A stretch of 61,658 nucleotides of DNA, taken from the NCBI RefSeq assembly GCF_000224335.1, contig NZ_AFXZ01000061.1, positions 1 to 61,658 of the forward strand. The letters are read 5' to 3'. Below, piece by piece: positions 9,582 to 18,482 of this stretch. The notes under the pieces are model-generated. The model was given only the letters and a program-made list of their open reading frames with translations, did no database searches and was not told the origin of the DNA. The number at the start of each line of letters is the position of its first letter. Positions within the stretch are counted from its first letter, which is position 1. Made by a program: the position numbers and the translations under genes. Origin of the DNA: Bizionia argentinensis JUB59 (GTDB taxonomy: Bacteria > Bacteroidota > Bacteroidia > Flavobacteriales > Flavobacteriaceae).

Positions 9582-10259
9582 TTAGTCGTCTAATAAATCT
9601 GGTCTTCGTGCTTTTGTGCGCTCGTAAGCTTGATCTTCACGCCATTTCTCTATTTTTGGAAAGTTACCGCTGAACAATAATTCAGGAACTTTCCAGCCTT
9701 TATACTCTCTTGGTCTGGTATAAATTGGCGGTGCTAACAAATTATCTTGGAAAGAATCTGTTAATGCAGATGTTTCATCTCCTAAAACACCAGGAATTAA
9801 TCTTATAACGGCATCGCATAATACAGCAGCGCCTAATTCGCCTCCAGATAGGACATAATCACCAATAGAAATTTCTCTGGTTATAAACTGATCACGAACG
9901 CGTTGATCAACACCTTTATAATGGCCACATAAAATAATGATGTTTTCTTTTAAAGATATCTGATTGGAAATACTTTGATTTAAAGTTTCGCCATCAGGCG
10001 TCATATAAATAACTTCATCATAATCACGTTGTGACTGCAAGTCTGAAATGCATTTATCTATCGGCTCTATCATCATAACCATACCAGCGCCGCCACCAAA
10101 CTGATAATCGTCTATGGTTTTATGATTGTCGGTTGTATAATCTCTTAAATTATGAAAATGAATTTCTACTAATCCCGCGTCAATAGCGCGTTTTAAAATA
10201 GAGGCTTCAAATGGGCTTTTTAATAATTCTGGTAAAACAGTGATAATATCGATACGCAT
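9582..10259 (-). CDS. trmD: tRNA (guanine-37-N1)-methyltransferase TrmD
   Basis: Uses S-adenosylmethionine to methylate G37 next to the anticodon, preventing frameshifts. The 225-residue protein has the SPOUT knot signature [20 protein letters not shown] and [18 protein letters not shown] typical of TrmD. I choose [10 protein letters not shown] as start. The longer frame (MQFKSLI) would begin inside the -7 box at 10278-10285, whereas MRID lies 18 nt past that box. It precedes rplS with a 143-nt gap. Confidence 0.96.
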   Translation of the reverse strand: MRIDIITVLPELLKSPFEASILKRAIDAGLVEIHFHNLRDYTTDNHKTIDDYQFGGGAGMVMMIEPIDKCISDLQSQRDYDEVIYMTPDGETLNQSISNQISLKENIIILCGHYKGVDQRVRDQFITREISIGDYVLSGGELGAAVLCDAVIRLIPGVLGDETSALTDSFQDNLLAPPIYTRPREYKGWKVPELLFSGNFPKIEKWREDQAYERTKARRPDLLDD

Positions 10260-10277
10260 GATAAGACTTTTGAATTG

Positions 10278-10285
10278 CAAATATA
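10278..10285 (-). promoter_or_regulatory. -7 box of trmD (TATATTTG)
   Basis: Minus-strand TATATTTG, 18 nt before the chosen trmD ATG; it helps rule out the longer start. No -33 TTG at standard spacing. Confidence 0.5.
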
Positions 10286-10414
10286 ATTGAAATGTTATTG
10301 AGAACTTGTCGTTTTCTATTGAAGTTTAATTAGTATCAGTATATAAGATTTGCTTCTAGTTATTGCTATATGAACACAGAATTCATTTCAAAATCACATT
10401 AATTTATATCAAAA

Positions 10415-10443
10415 AAAATCTGTAAACATTGTTTACAGATTTT
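10415..10443 (-). terminator. Terminator after the coiled-coil membrane protein gene
   Basis: AAAATCTGTAAAC pairs with GTTTACAGATTTT around ATT. It lies 24 nt past the stop of the 10468-11070 gene and ends in Ts on both strands. Confidence 0.8.
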
Positions 10444-10467
10444 AAAATAGTAGGATAAAAGGATTTT

Positions 10468-11070
10468 TTAATTAATTCCTTTTTGTTTATTTAATTCGTC
10501 TTGAAGTTGGCGTCTCACTTTTTGTTCACGCTCTAATGCTGTACGTCGATGATTTTCTAGTTCTTCCTCTGTTTCAGATAAACTTTTTTTAGCTTCTCGT
10601 GTTACAATATTACTATTTTTAAACTTGTATATAAATAGGAGTAGCAACGCTAAAAGAAGTGCAATTATAGACCACATAAGTACATTATAGCTCGGCTTTG
10701 TCATTTGTAAGCCGAATAATTCCATGTTGTTTTTTTCGTCTGTTGTTGTATCTAACGATACTTGCGTGTTCTTTAAACTACTTTTTAGACTTGCTATTTC
10801 GCTATTCTGATTGGAAATAGTGCCTTCGGCAGTTGCTAATTCCGAATGAATGGACTTTAAAGAATCTAATGTATGGGCTTTTAAAATATATAACCAGTTC
10901 TTTTTTACAACCTTATAATCTTGGTAATTATTAGATCGCTGGATAAGATATTCAAATTGGTTGTCTATGGTTCCACTATCTAGAGATAATTCTTCTTCAG
11001 TGTTTTGTGCATTTATTGAAGCGAAACTTGCTATAAATAAAAGAAATAAAAATTTTTTAATGATGCTCAT
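10468..11070 (-). CDS. Coiled-coil single-pass membrane protein, unknown function
   Basis: A 200-residue protein: signal peptide (cleavage near ASINAQ, residue 22), a polar region with a likely coiled coil (about 72-115), one transmembrane helix (about 131-150, LMWSIIALLLALLLLFIYKF) and a charged cytosolic coiled coil (about 160-198, SETEEELENHRRTALEREQK). Proteins like this sit next to trmD in flavobacteria and, as I recall, are sometimes labelled tRNA (guanine-N1)-methyltransferase. Nothing here resembles a methyltransferase, so that name would come from the neighbour. A scaffold or envelope-spanning role is possible but unsupported. Confidence 0.7.
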   Translation of the reverse strand: MSIIKKFLFLLFIASFASINAQNTEEELSLDSGTIDNQFEYLIQRSNNYQDYKVVKKNWLYILKAHTLDSLKSIHSELATAEGTISNQNSEIASLKSSLKNTQVSLDTTTDEKNNMELFGLQMTKPSYNVLMWSIIALLLALLLLFIYKFKNSNIVTREAKKSLSETEEELENHRRTALEREQKVRRQLQDELNKQKGIN

Positions 11071-11134
11071 TTTGTAGGTGTAAAGATATGTAGTTGCTAA
11101 AATAAGAAAATATGTTTAGTTATAAACAGAATAC

Positions 11135-11159
11135 TGAAAAAGCCTCACGTCTGGAGGCC
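11135..11159 (-). terminator. Second terminator downstream of gap
   Basis: On the minus strand GCCTC-CAGACGT-GAGGC is followed by TTTTT. It lies about 60 nt beyond the first gap terminator and 65 nt before the next gene, so gap has tandem terminators. Confidence 0.55.
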
Positions 11160-11215
11160 GATTTATATACGAACGTTATTAAAAGTTGGATGTTGTCGTA
11201 TATAATATTTTCAAA

Positions 11216-11246
11216 AAAAATCCCGTTTAATATGAAACGGGATTTT
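11216..11246 (-). terminator. Terminator after gap
   Basis: ATCCCGTTT / AAACGGGAT with a 6-nt loop and flanking A- and T-runs, 22 nt past the gap stop codon. Confidence 0.85.
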
Positions 11247-11267
11247 TAGTGTGTATAGCTTGAACTA

Positions 11268-12716
11268 CTAATAATAAGTATATCGTCTTACTTTAGCAAT
11301 ATATTTTGCTAAACGAATAACTTGGTGGCTGTAGCCATATTCATTATCATACCATATATATAGAACTGCATTTGTACCATCTGGACGTACAATAGTTGCT
11401 TTACTATCAAAAATAGCCGGTGCTGAACTTCCAATAATATCGCTAGATACCAATTCGTCACTCAACTCGTATTTTATTTGCTCTACTAAATCACCTTCTA
11501 AGGCATATTTTTTTAAAGTAGCATTAATAGAATCAACAGAAGCTGTTTTTTCTAAATCTAAATTTAAAATCGCTAAAGATCCGTTAGGAACTGGTACACG
11601 AATAGCATTAGATGTTAACTTGCCTTCGAAACTTGGTAATGCTTTAGAAACAGCACTTCCAGCACCAGTTTCTGTAATCACCATATTTAATGCAGCTGCA
11701 CGACCACGGCGGTATTTGCTGTGGAAATTATCCACTAAATTCTGATCGTTAGTATAAGCGTGAATAGTTTCTAAATGTCCACTTTTTACGCCATAAGTAT
11801 CTTCAATAGCCTTTAAAATCGGCGTAATAGCATTGGTAGTACAAGATGCTGCTGAAAAGATATCTACTGTATCTGGATTGTGCTCTCTATGGTTTACACC
11901 ATGTACAATATTTGGAACACCTTTTCCGGGCGCTGTTAATAATACTTTATCAGCTCCTTTAGATTTTAAATGTCTGCTTAATGCTTCATGATCTCTAAAA
12001 GCACCCGTATTATCAATAATTAAAGCATTATTAATACCATATTTTGTATAATCAATATCTTCTGGCGCGTTTGCCGAAATAATATTAACTGTCGTTCCAT
12101 TAATTAATAAGGCGCTATTTTTAACATCGGCAACAACTGTTCCTGAAAAATCACCATGCACAGAATCATTTCGTAATAAAGACGCTCTTTTTTCTAAAAC
12201 TGTTTTGTTTATCTCGCCACGTGTAACAATAGCTCTTAAGCGCAACTGACTACCTTTACCGGTTTTTGTCATAAGCTCGCGTGCAACTAAACGTCCAATA
12301 CGTCCAAAACCATATAGTACAACATCTTTTGGTTGGATACTATGTTCCTTTTTGGCGTCTTGTAATTTATGAGCAACAAAAGCCAAAGCGTTACTAAACT
12401 TCTTTTCTTCTAAATGGTATTCGTAAGTTAATTTACCGATATCCAATTTTGCAGGCGGTAAATCTAATGTTTTAATGGCTTGCGCTATTTCCACAGAATC
12501 GAAAATAGAAATTGGTTTTTGTACAAATTCACCAGCGTATTCGTGCAAGTTTAAAATTTCACTGACGTTACGGTCAATTAGCTGATTTCTAAATAGTACC
12601 AATTCGATAGACTTATCATACCAAAGATCGCTAATAATTTTAATAAATTCTACCGTAGCTCTGCGTCTATCGGCCTGAAAAGCTAATTCGCTTTCATAAG
12701 TCTCGTTAAAACTCAT
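11268..12716 (-). CDS. gap: Glyceraldehyde-3-phosphate dehydrogenase, long form
   Basis: Converts glyceraldehyde-3-phosphate to 1,3-bisphosphoglycerate in glycolysis or gluconeogenesis. The NAD(P)-binding motif YGFGRIGR starts at residue 135 and the catalytic Cys292 lies in SAASCTTNAITP; the C-terminus has WYDNEYGYSHQVIRL. At 482 residues it is about 145 longer than the usual enzyme. Most of the excess is an N-terminal alpha-helical extension (about 1-128), seen in a known bacterial GAPDH subgroup; the cofactor of that subgroup is not certain from sequence. The gene is monocistronic, with a -7 box about 70 nt upstream, a palindrome in the leader and two terminators downstream. Confidence 0.93.
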   Translation of the reverse strand: MSFNETYESELAFQADRRRATVEFIKIISDLWYDKSIELVLFRNQLIDRNVSEILNLHEYAGEFVQKPISIFDSVEIAQAIKTLDLPPAKLDIGKLTYEYHLEEKKFSNALAFVAHKLQDAKKEHSIQPKDVVLYGFGRIGRLVARELMTKTGKGSQLRLRAIVTRGEINKTVLEKRASLLRNDSVHGDFSGTVVADVKNSALLINGTTVNIISANAPEDIDYTKYGINNALIIDNTGAFRDHEALSRHLKSKGADKVLLTAPGKGVPNIVHGVNHREHNPDTVDIFSAASCTTNAITPILKAIEDTYGVKSGHLETIHAYTNDQNLVDNFHSKYRRGRAAALNMVITETGAGSAVSKALPSFEGKLTSNAIRVPVPNGSLAILNLDLEKTASVDSINATLKKYALEGDLVEQIKYELSDELVSSDIIGSSAPAIFDSKATIVRPDGTNAVLYIWYDNEYGYSHQVIRLAKYIAKVRRYTYY

Positions 12717-12755
12717 TGTGTAATAATTTTAGTGTGTTGTTAAAATAGTATATTT

Positions 12756-12779
12756 TTCAAGTTATTTTCACAACTTGAA
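12756..12779. repeat. Perfect inverted repeat in the gap leader
   Basis: TTCAAGTT and AACTTGAA, 8 bp each, separated by 8 nt, lying between the gap -7 box and its start codon. It could be an operator or an mRNA hairpin; no T-run follows, so it is not a terminator. Confidence 0.5.
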
Positions 12780-12787
12780 TTTAAGTG

Positions 12788-12795
12788 CAAAAGTA
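12788..12795 (-). promoter_or_regulatory. -7 box of gap (TACTTTTG)
   Basis: Minus-strand TACTTTTG fits TAnnTTTG and lies 71 nt before the gap start codon, just upstream of the leader palindrome. Confidence 0.45.
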
Positions 12796-12830
12796 GTACA
12801 TTCTAAACGTATTCGTTATGTTTTTTATAT

Positions 12831-12864
12831 AAAAAAAAACCTTTCTTATATCAGTTTTGAAAGG
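12831..12864 (-). terminator. Terminator after the DegP-like gene
   Basis: CCTTTC / GAAAGG with a 13-nt loop, followed on the minus strand by a run of nine Ts. It begins 22 nt past the protease stop codon. Confidence 0.75.
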
Positions 12865-12886
12865 GATTTTTATGGTTTGCAGCCTA

Positions 12887-14302
12887 TTACCTAAATATAA
12901 AGCTCTGCTTTTGGCCGCGTCTATTTATAATGCTTATTTTTTCGAGTTGCTTATCAAAAGAATCACCATATTTCTTTTTTAAGGCGGAAATTTCATCAAT
13001 ACTATGAATTTCAACATCATTTATATCGGTAATTATATAACCTTTATTTAATCCGATTTTTTGATATAACCAGCGGTTATCGCTCTTGATTACAAGCACA
13101 CCATATTCAATATTATACTGCTTTTTAATATCTTCTGAAATATTTTTAACCTCAATATCTAAAAATTCGGCTGACAAAATTTCATATTTCGATAAGGTTA
13201 CAGGAAATGTTATTTCCGAATTATTCCTTAAAACAATTACATTCACAACGTCATCAGGACGTTTAGTGTTCATATAACCAGTTAAATCAGCGAATTTTGA
13301 TATTTTCACATTATCAATTCTCGTTATAATATCGCCATTCTGAATGCCGGCTTTTTCCGCTCCTGATTTTGCTTCTACAGCTCCAACATAAAAGCCTTCT
13401 GTTAGGCTTACTTTAAGTTCTTCAGCGGCTTTTCCGTTTAAGCTAATACCGCTTACGCCTAAAATACCATTTTGCACGTTTCCAAACTCCATAATATCTT
13501 CTACTACTTTGCGGGCAATATTACTGGGAACTGCAAAAGAATATCCAATATACGATCCTGTTTGTGAGCTTATAGCCGTGTTTATTCCTACTAAATCACC
13601 GTTGGTATCTACCAAAGCACCACCCGAATTTCCGGGATTTACAGCTGCATCTGTTTGGATAAAAGATTGATTGTTTTGTCCAGTTAAATCACGAGATTTG
13701 GCGGAAATAATACCAGCTGTAACCGTAGATGTTAAGTTAAAAGGATTGCCGACGGCTAAAACCCATTCGCCAATTCTGACGTTATCCGAATCGCCAAATG
13801 TCATAAATGGTAAATCTTCATTAGCTTCAATTTTAAGCAAAGCAATATCTGTTTTTGGATCCGTTCCAATTAATGTGGCTTTGTATATTTTATTGTCGTT
13901 GGTAGTAATAGATAGTTCTTTAGCGCCCGCTATTACATGGTTATTAGTAATAATGTAACCGTCTTTATTTATAATTACGCCACTACCTGTACCAACTTGT
14001 GCTTGTTGCGATCGGCGTCCATAAAAGAAATCTTCCATGGTTGTTGGTGCTGAAACAACCGCTGTGTTTTTAACATGTACAACGGCATGAACTGTTTTTT
14101 CAGCAGCTTCTACAAAATTTGGAGCATCTGATATATTTAATGAACTGCTGTTTTTATAATTAGTAGGAAAGTAAGATGTTTGTTCTTGTGGACTCTCCGT
14201 TGTCGTAATTAAAGCCCCTGGCTCGAAATATATTTTATAAGCAGATAATGTTAAAACACCACCTAAAACGGAAACAAATAGGAGACTTAAAAATTTTTTC
14301 AT
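12887..14302 (-). CDS. Periplasmic DegP/DegQ-family serine protease
   Basis: A 471-residue envelope quality-control protease/chaperone. An N-terminal signal or anchor (about 1-22) is followed by a trypsin-like domain with the triad His122 (ITNNHVI), Asp152 (KTDIALLK) and Ser226 (NPGNSGGA). A PDZ domain covers about 285-370, with NGDIITRIDNVKIS. A second, more divergent PDZ-like domain covers about 390-465 (GYIITDINDVEIHS). It is transcribed divergently from dapF. DegP, DegQ and DegS cannot be told apart from sequence alone; two PDZ-like domains argue against DegS. Confidence 0.93.
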   Translation of the reverse strand: MKKFLSLLFVSVLGGVLTLSAYKIYFEPGALITTTESPQEQTSYFPTNYKNSSSLNISDAPNFVEAAEKTVHAVVHVKNTAVVSAPTTMEDFFYGRRSQQAQVGTGSGVIINKDGYIITNNHVIAGAKELSITTNDNKIYKATLIGTDPKTDIALLKIEANEDLPFMTFGDSDNVRIGEWVLAVGNPFNLTSTVTAGIISAKSRDLTGQNNQSFIQTDAAVNPGNSGGALVDTNGDLVGINTAISSQTGSYIGYSFAVPSNIARKVVEDIMEFGNVQNGILGVSGISLNGKAAEELKVSLTEGFYVGAVEAKSGAEKAGIQNGDIITRIDNVKISKFADLTGYMNTKRPDDVVNVIVLRNNSEITFPVTLSKYEILSAEFLDIEVKNISEDIKKQYNIEYGVLVIKSDNRWLYQKIGLNKGYIITDINDVEIHSIDEISALKKKYGDSFDKQLEKISIINRRGQKQSFIFR

Positions 14303-14434
14303 AATCTATGTTTGTTTATTTTAATTGAATAACGTTTAAAATTAATTTATTATTGATTGGTTTCATTCGGTTTAACTTTTTTTAACGTGAATTTTAACGC
14401 CTAATTAACATAGGATAAAACCACCTTTAATTCA

Positions 14435-14442
14435 TATATTTG
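14435..14442 (+). promoter_or_regulatory. -7 box of dapF (TATATTTG)
   Basis: TATATTTG ends 8 nt before the dapF ATG, predicting an mRNA leader of only a few nucleotides. Confidence 0.55.
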
Positions 14443-14450
14443 CCCTGCTT

Positions 14451-15230
14451 ATGACGAATACATTTTATAAATATCAAGGAACAGGTAACGATTTTGTTAT
14501 AATTGACAATCGCCAACTTATATTCGACAAAAAGGATACCAAACGTATTAAGTTGCTTTGCGACAGACGTTTTGGCATAGGTGCGGATGGTTTAATTCTT
14601 TTAGAAAATCATGACACACTCGATTTTAATATGGTATATTTTAATGCCGATGGTAACCAAAGTTCTATGTGCGGAAATGGCGGTCGTTGTATTGTAGCTT
14701 TTGCTAGTTTTTTAGATATTATTAAACATAAGTCTCGTTTTATGGCTGTAGATGGTGAACATAATGCAATAATTGAAGGAGATTTGATAAAACTTCAAAT
14801 GCAGGATGTCTCTGAAATCAATATATACGATACGCATGTTTTTTTAAATACCGGATCACCGCATCATGTACAATTGGAATCGGATTTAAAACTTTTAGAT
14901 ATTAAAGGAGATGGTGCTAAAATTAGATATGGTGAACCTTATAATGAAGCAGGAACAAATGTAAATTTCGTAACTAAAAATTCAGACAACAATTTTACGG
15001 TTCGAACATACGAGCGTGGAGTTGAAGATGAAACATTGTCTTGTGGAACAGGTGTAACAGCGGTGGCATTGGCCATGAACGCTGTTGGTGAAACTGAAAA
15101 GAACCTAATAACATTGGAGGTAGAAGGCGGAAAGCTGCAAGTTTCTTTCGATAAAAATGATTCTAAATATCATAATATTTGGCTTATTGGCCCAGCAACG
15201 CAAGTTTTTAAAGGAGAAATAACATGTTAA
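14451..15230 (+). CDS. dapF: Diaminopimelate epimerase DapF
   Basis: Interconverts LL- and meso-diaminopimelate, giving the lysine precursor and the peptidoglycan cross-linking residue. The two active-site cysteines are Cys74 (SSMCGNGGRC) and Cys198 (ETLSCGTGVTA); FYKYQGTGNDFVIID opens the protein as usual. The length of 259 residues is normal. It heads a plus-strand operon, overlapping the acetyltransferase by 7 nt and followed by mltG, so wall-precursor synthesis and glycan processing are co-expressed. The -7 box lies only 8 nt before the ATG. Confidence 0.97.
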   Translation: MTNTFYKYQGTGNDFVIIDNRQLIFDKKDTKRIKLLCDRRFGIGADGLILLENHDTLDFNMVYFNADGNQSSMCGNGGRCIVAFASFLDIIKHKSRFMAVDGEHNAIIEGDLIKLQMQDVSEINIYDTHVFLNTGSPHHVQLESDLKLLDIKGDGAKIRYGEPYNEAGTNVNFVTKNSDNNFTVRTYERGVEDETLSCGTGVTAVALAMNAVGETEKNLITLEVEGGKLQVSFDKNDSKYHNIWLIGPATQVFKGEITC

Positions 15231-15748
15231 CATTACAAGGTAAACATATTTATTTACGTGCGCTTGAGCCGGAAGATTTGGATTTTATTTACACAGTTGA
15301 AAATGATGAATCCATTTGGGAGTTAAGCAGTACTCAAACACCTTATTCGCGCTATTTAATTAAACAGTATCTTGAAAATGCGCATAAAGATATTTATGAA
15401 GTCAAACAGCTTCGATTATTAATTGCTAATGAAAATCATGATTCGATTGGATTGATTGATTTATTCGACTTCGATTTTAAAAACAAACGCGCAGGCATTG
15501 GAATTCTTATTTATAGCAAATCCGATAGGCAGCAAGGTTACGGCCGAGAAGCTTTGGAGCTATTAATTAAATATACCGAAACGTATTTAAATTTGCATCA
15601 ATTATATTGTAATATTTCTGAAGACAATAAAGCCAGTTTAAAGCTGTTTGAAAGTAACGGATTTATTAAAATAGGATTAAAAAAAGATTGGAACTTTACA
15701 GATGGTTCTTATAACAATGAATATTTCTTACAACGAATTTCTAACTAG
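15224..15748 (+). CDS. GNAT N-acetyltransferase (RimJ/RimL/SpeG-like)
   Basis: A 174-residue acetyl-CoA-dependent N-acetyltransferase. The opening LTLQGKHIYLRALEPEDLDF and the acetyl-CoA site SDRQQGYGREALELLIKY (about residues 103-120, Q/RxxGxG/A type), then LHQLYCNISEDNKASLKLFE, place it with the RimJ/RimL/SpeG branch. The substrate cannot be told from sequence. The start overlaps dapF by 7 nt and the stop codon abuts the mltG start directly, so it is part of the dapF-mltG operon. Confidence 0.85.
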   Translation: MLTLQGKHIYLRALEPEDLDFIYTVENDESIWELSSTQTPYSRYLIKQYLENAHKDIYEVKQLRLLIANENHDSIGLIDLFDFDFKNKRAGIGILIYSKSDRQQGYGREALELLIKYTETYLNLHQLYCNISEDNKASLKLFESNGFIKIGLKKDWNFTDGSYNNEYFLQRISN

Positions 15749-16792
15749 ATGTATATAAAAAAAATAATTTGGGCTATTGCTCTTTTAGGTTTATTGGTAG
15801 CTGGTTACCTAGCGTATTATGTTTATAATGCCATGTTTGTGCCAAATACTACTTTTAACAATACGGAAGCGTATGTTTATGTTCCAACGAACGGAAGTTA
15901 TTCTGATGTACGCGAACAATTACAACCGCTTTTAAAAAATATCAATAGTTTCGATGCATTGGCTAACAGAAAACAATACATTACTAATATAAAGGCGGGG
16001 CGTTTTGTTATTAAAAAGGGTATGAATAATAATGATATTATTAATACAATTCGGAGTAAAAATGTACCACTCAAAATGGCTTTCAACAATCAGCAATCTA
16101 TAGAAGATCTAGCAGGTCGGGTTAGTACGCAAATAGAAGCTGATAGCTTGACACTTATAAAAGTTATGCTAGATCCGGAATTTTTAAAAGCAAACGATTT
16201 TTCTAATGCCACAGCTTTAGGGATGTATATTCCAAATAGTTATGAGTTTTTCTGGAACACATCAGCCAAGCAGTTTCGCGATCGAATGCTTACTGAATAT
16301 AACCGATTTTGGACAGAAAGCCGATTGGAAAAAGCAAAAGCTCTAAACTTAACAAAAAATGATGTAATGACTTTGGCATCTATAGTTTACGAAGAGTCTA
16401 AACAAGGCAAAGAGCAACCTCGCGTTGCTGGTGTGTACATAAATAGAATGCGTATTAAAATGCCTTTACAAGCGGATCCAACCTTAAAGTTTGCTGCATA
16501 TCAATTGCCAGAGTATAAAAACACGATAATTAAGCGTGTTCTTAATAAACATAAGGACATTGTTTCACCTTATAATACTTATATGTATACTGGATTGCCA
16601 CCAGGTCTGGTAACTATGCCAGATATTTCAGCTATTGATGCGGTTTTAAATTATGAAAAACATAGTTATTTGTATTTTGCCGCAGATGCTAAACGTTTAG
16701 GATATCATAAATTCGCAAAAACGTTGAGCCAACATAATGCGAATGCTCGCGAATACCATGCTTACTTGTCTAAACAGGGTATTTATAAGTAA
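15749..16792 (+). CDS. mltG: Endolytic peptidoglycan transglycosylase MltG
   Basis: Cleaves nascent glycan strands at the inner membrane and is thought to set strand length. The 347-residue protein has one N-terminal transmembrane helix (about 5-27) and a YceG domain with LASIVYEESKQG (about 209-220, two adjacent Glu at 215-216 at the active site), RVAGVYINRMRIKMPLQADP and YNTYMYTGLPPGLVTMPDIS. The motif reads YEES where E. coli has EKET. It starts on the base after the acetyltransferase stop. Confidence 0.94.
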   Translation: MYIKKIIWAIALLGLLVAGYLAYYVYNAMFVPNTTFNNTEAYVYVPTNGSYSDVREQLQPLLKNINSFDALANRKQYITNIKAGRFVIKKGMNNNDIINTIRSKNVPLKMAFNNQQSIEDLAGRVSTQIEADSLTLIKVMLDPEFLKANDFSNATALGMYIPNSYEFFWNTSAKQFRDRMLTEYNRFWTESRLEKAKALNLTKNDVMTLASIVYEESKQGKEQPRVAGVYINRMRIKMPLQADPTLKFAAYQLPEYKNTIIKRVLNKHKDIVSPYNTYMYTGLPPGLVTMPDISAIDAVLNYEKHSYLYFAADAKRLGYHKFAKTLSQHNANAREYHAYLSKQGIYK

Positions 16793-16795
16793 CTA

Positions 16796-17704
16796 TTGAA
16801 ACAGGCACTTTTACATATTTTTATTGGGTTCACCTGTTTCACAGGGTTTGCTCAATCTGGTATCAATTCTTTTTTAAAACCAAGTGATACACTTAATAAA
16901 CCAAGAAGAAACGCCCTAGTTATTTCTGAAATAGCCCTTGGAACGGTTTCATTATTAGCTTTGGATCAATTGTGGTATGCGGATTATCCGCGTTCTAACA
17001 TTCATACTTTAGATGATAATAACGAATGGCTTCAAATAGACAAAATGGGTCATGCTTATTCTTCTTATCAACTGGGTCGAGTAGGAGCCAATGTTTTAAA
17101 ATGGAGTGGTGTAAGCAGAAAAAATCAGCTTCTATATGGTGGCACTTTAGGTTTTACATTTTTAACGGCTGTTGAAGTATTGGATGGTTTTTCGGAAGAA
17201 TGGGGTTTTTCTTGGGGAGATATGGCCGCTAATGCTTCGGGAACTGCGTTATTTGTTGGTCAAGAATTATTGTGGAATGAACAACGTATTACTTTAAAAT
17301 ACTCTTTTCATAGAACTAAATATGCAGAACAGCGCCCGGATAAGTTAGGAAATGGTTTAGCGGAAGAGTTTTTAAAAGATTATAATGGTCAAACTTATTG
17401 GTTAAGTTTTAATTTATACTCCTTTTTTAGTAATAGTAAAATTCCAACTTGGATAAATGTCGCTATAGGTTATGGTGCTGATGGCATGTTAGCTGGAACT
17501 AGGAAAACTTCAGATAATTTATTTTCAAATCACAATAGAATGCGTCAATATTACTTGAGCTTGGATGTTGATTTAACACGTATTAAAACAAACTCTCATT
17601 TTTTACGTACCCTTTTCGAAATTTTCAATACTATTAAGGTACCACTTCCAACCTTGGAGTTCACCGAGGATAATGGCGTTCGCTTGCACGGAATCTACTT
17701 TTAG
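16796..17704 (+). CDS. DUF2279 family exported protein
   Basis: A 302-residue protein with a signal peptide (residues 1-19, ending in GFAQ) and the DUF2279 features DKMGHAYSSYQLGR and EWGFSWGDMAANASGTALFV. The family is common in Bacteroidetes and of unknown function; a membrane or outer-membrane location is likely. The start is a TTG 4 nt after the mltG stop codon; no ATG lies nearby that would keep the signal peptide. It ends the dapF operon. Confidence 0.8.
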   Translation: MKQALLHIFIGFTCFTGFAQSGINSFLKPSDTLNKPRRNALVISEIALGTVSLLALDQLWYADYPRSNIHTLDDNNEWLQIDKMGHAYSSYQLGRVGANVLKWSGVSRKNQLLYGGTLGFTFLTAVEVLDGFSEEWGFSWGDMAANASGTALFVGQELLWNEQRITLKYSFHRTKYAEQRPDKLGNGLAEEFLKDYNGQTYWLSFNLYSFFSNSKIPTWINVAIGYGADGMLAGTRKTSDNLFSNHNRMRQYYLSLDVDLTRIKTNSHFLRTLFEIFNTIKVPLPTLEFTEDNGVRLHGIYF

Positions 17705-17745
17705 TGCACTTAATCGATTAATTTTCAGATGTTATAAAAAAGTTG

Positions 17746-17753
17746 TATATTTG
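17746..17753 (+). promoter_or_regulatory. -7 box of the lysozyme-like gene (TATATTTG)
   Basis: TATATTTG lies 58 nt before the chosen ATG at 17812, between the DUF2279 gene and the lysozyme-like gene. Confidence 0.5.
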
Positions 17754-17811
17754 CACGCTGAAATTTTATTCACGCTTTCATTAAGAAAATGTGATTAAAG
17801 AATTCAAATTT

Positions 17812-18477
17812 ATGAGAAAAAGTATTTTAAAATACCTAGTACTAGTAATTACAATTTGTGTCTTATTTTTAAGTTCGTTTACAGCGAATAAGACCATAAC
17901 AGAAAATGATTATGTTTTTGAGGATATCGCTTTAAGCGCGATTGAGCCAACTGAAATCTCTTCTGACAACATTTTGCCTTTAGAAAAAACGTACAGACCA
18001 TTTTCACCAACTTTGGGGAAATCTTTTGTAGGGTTTAAAGAAGCATTAGCTTTTAAAGAATCTAGAGGAGATTATTTTATAGTTAATACGTTTGGGTATT
18101 TAGGAAAATATCAATTTGGGAAAGAAACATTGAAGTTAATTGGAATTTATAATCCAGTTCATTTCTTAAAAACTCCAGAATTACAGGAAAAAGCTTTTGT
18201 GGCGAATGCCGAGCGTAATAAGTGGATTTTAAGAAAAGACATTAAGCGTTTTGAAGGTAAAACAATTAATGGTGTGCGCATTACCGAATCAGGAATTTTA
18301 GCTGCAGCTCATCTTGCAGGTCCTGGTAATGTTAAAAAATACTTAAGAAGTTACGGACAACAAGGTTTTACCGATGCATACGGTACATCTATCCAGTATT
18401 ATATTAAAAAGTTTTCAGGATATGATACGTCTAAAGTTCAGCCTAACAGAAAAGCTAAAGTCAAGCTAACCGCTTAA
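17812..18477 (+). CDS. Putative lysozyme-like (SLT-type) exported protein
   Basis: A 221-residue protein with a signal peptide or anchor (about 1-26) and a domain resembling small soluble transglycosylases. FKEALAFKESRGDY (a Glu in an ESxG-like setting, near residues 71-84) and NTFGYLGKYQFGKETLKLIG look like the catalytic Glu region and the GxxQF/YG region; AAHLAGPGNVKKYL matches the C-terminal part. It would act on peptidoglycan in the periplasm, fitting the neighbouring mltG. I start at ATG 17812 rather than the GTG at 17791. The substrate is unproven. Confidence 0.65.
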   Translation: MRKSILKYLVLVITICVLFLSSFTANKTITENDYVFEDIALSAIEPTEISSDNILPLEKTYRPFSPTLGKSFVGFKEALAFKESRGDYFIVNTFGYLGKYQFGKETLKLIGIYNPVHFLKTPELQEKAFVANAERNKWILRKDIKRFEGKTINGVRITESGILAAAHLAGPGNVKKYLRSYGQQGFTDAYGTSIQYYIKKFSGYDTSKVQPNRKAKVKLTA

Positions 18478-18482
18478 AGCCT

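Noticed and set aside
13671-13958. 95-codon frame antisense to the DegP-like gene
   Set aside because: Mirrors the conserved protease core; shadow frame.
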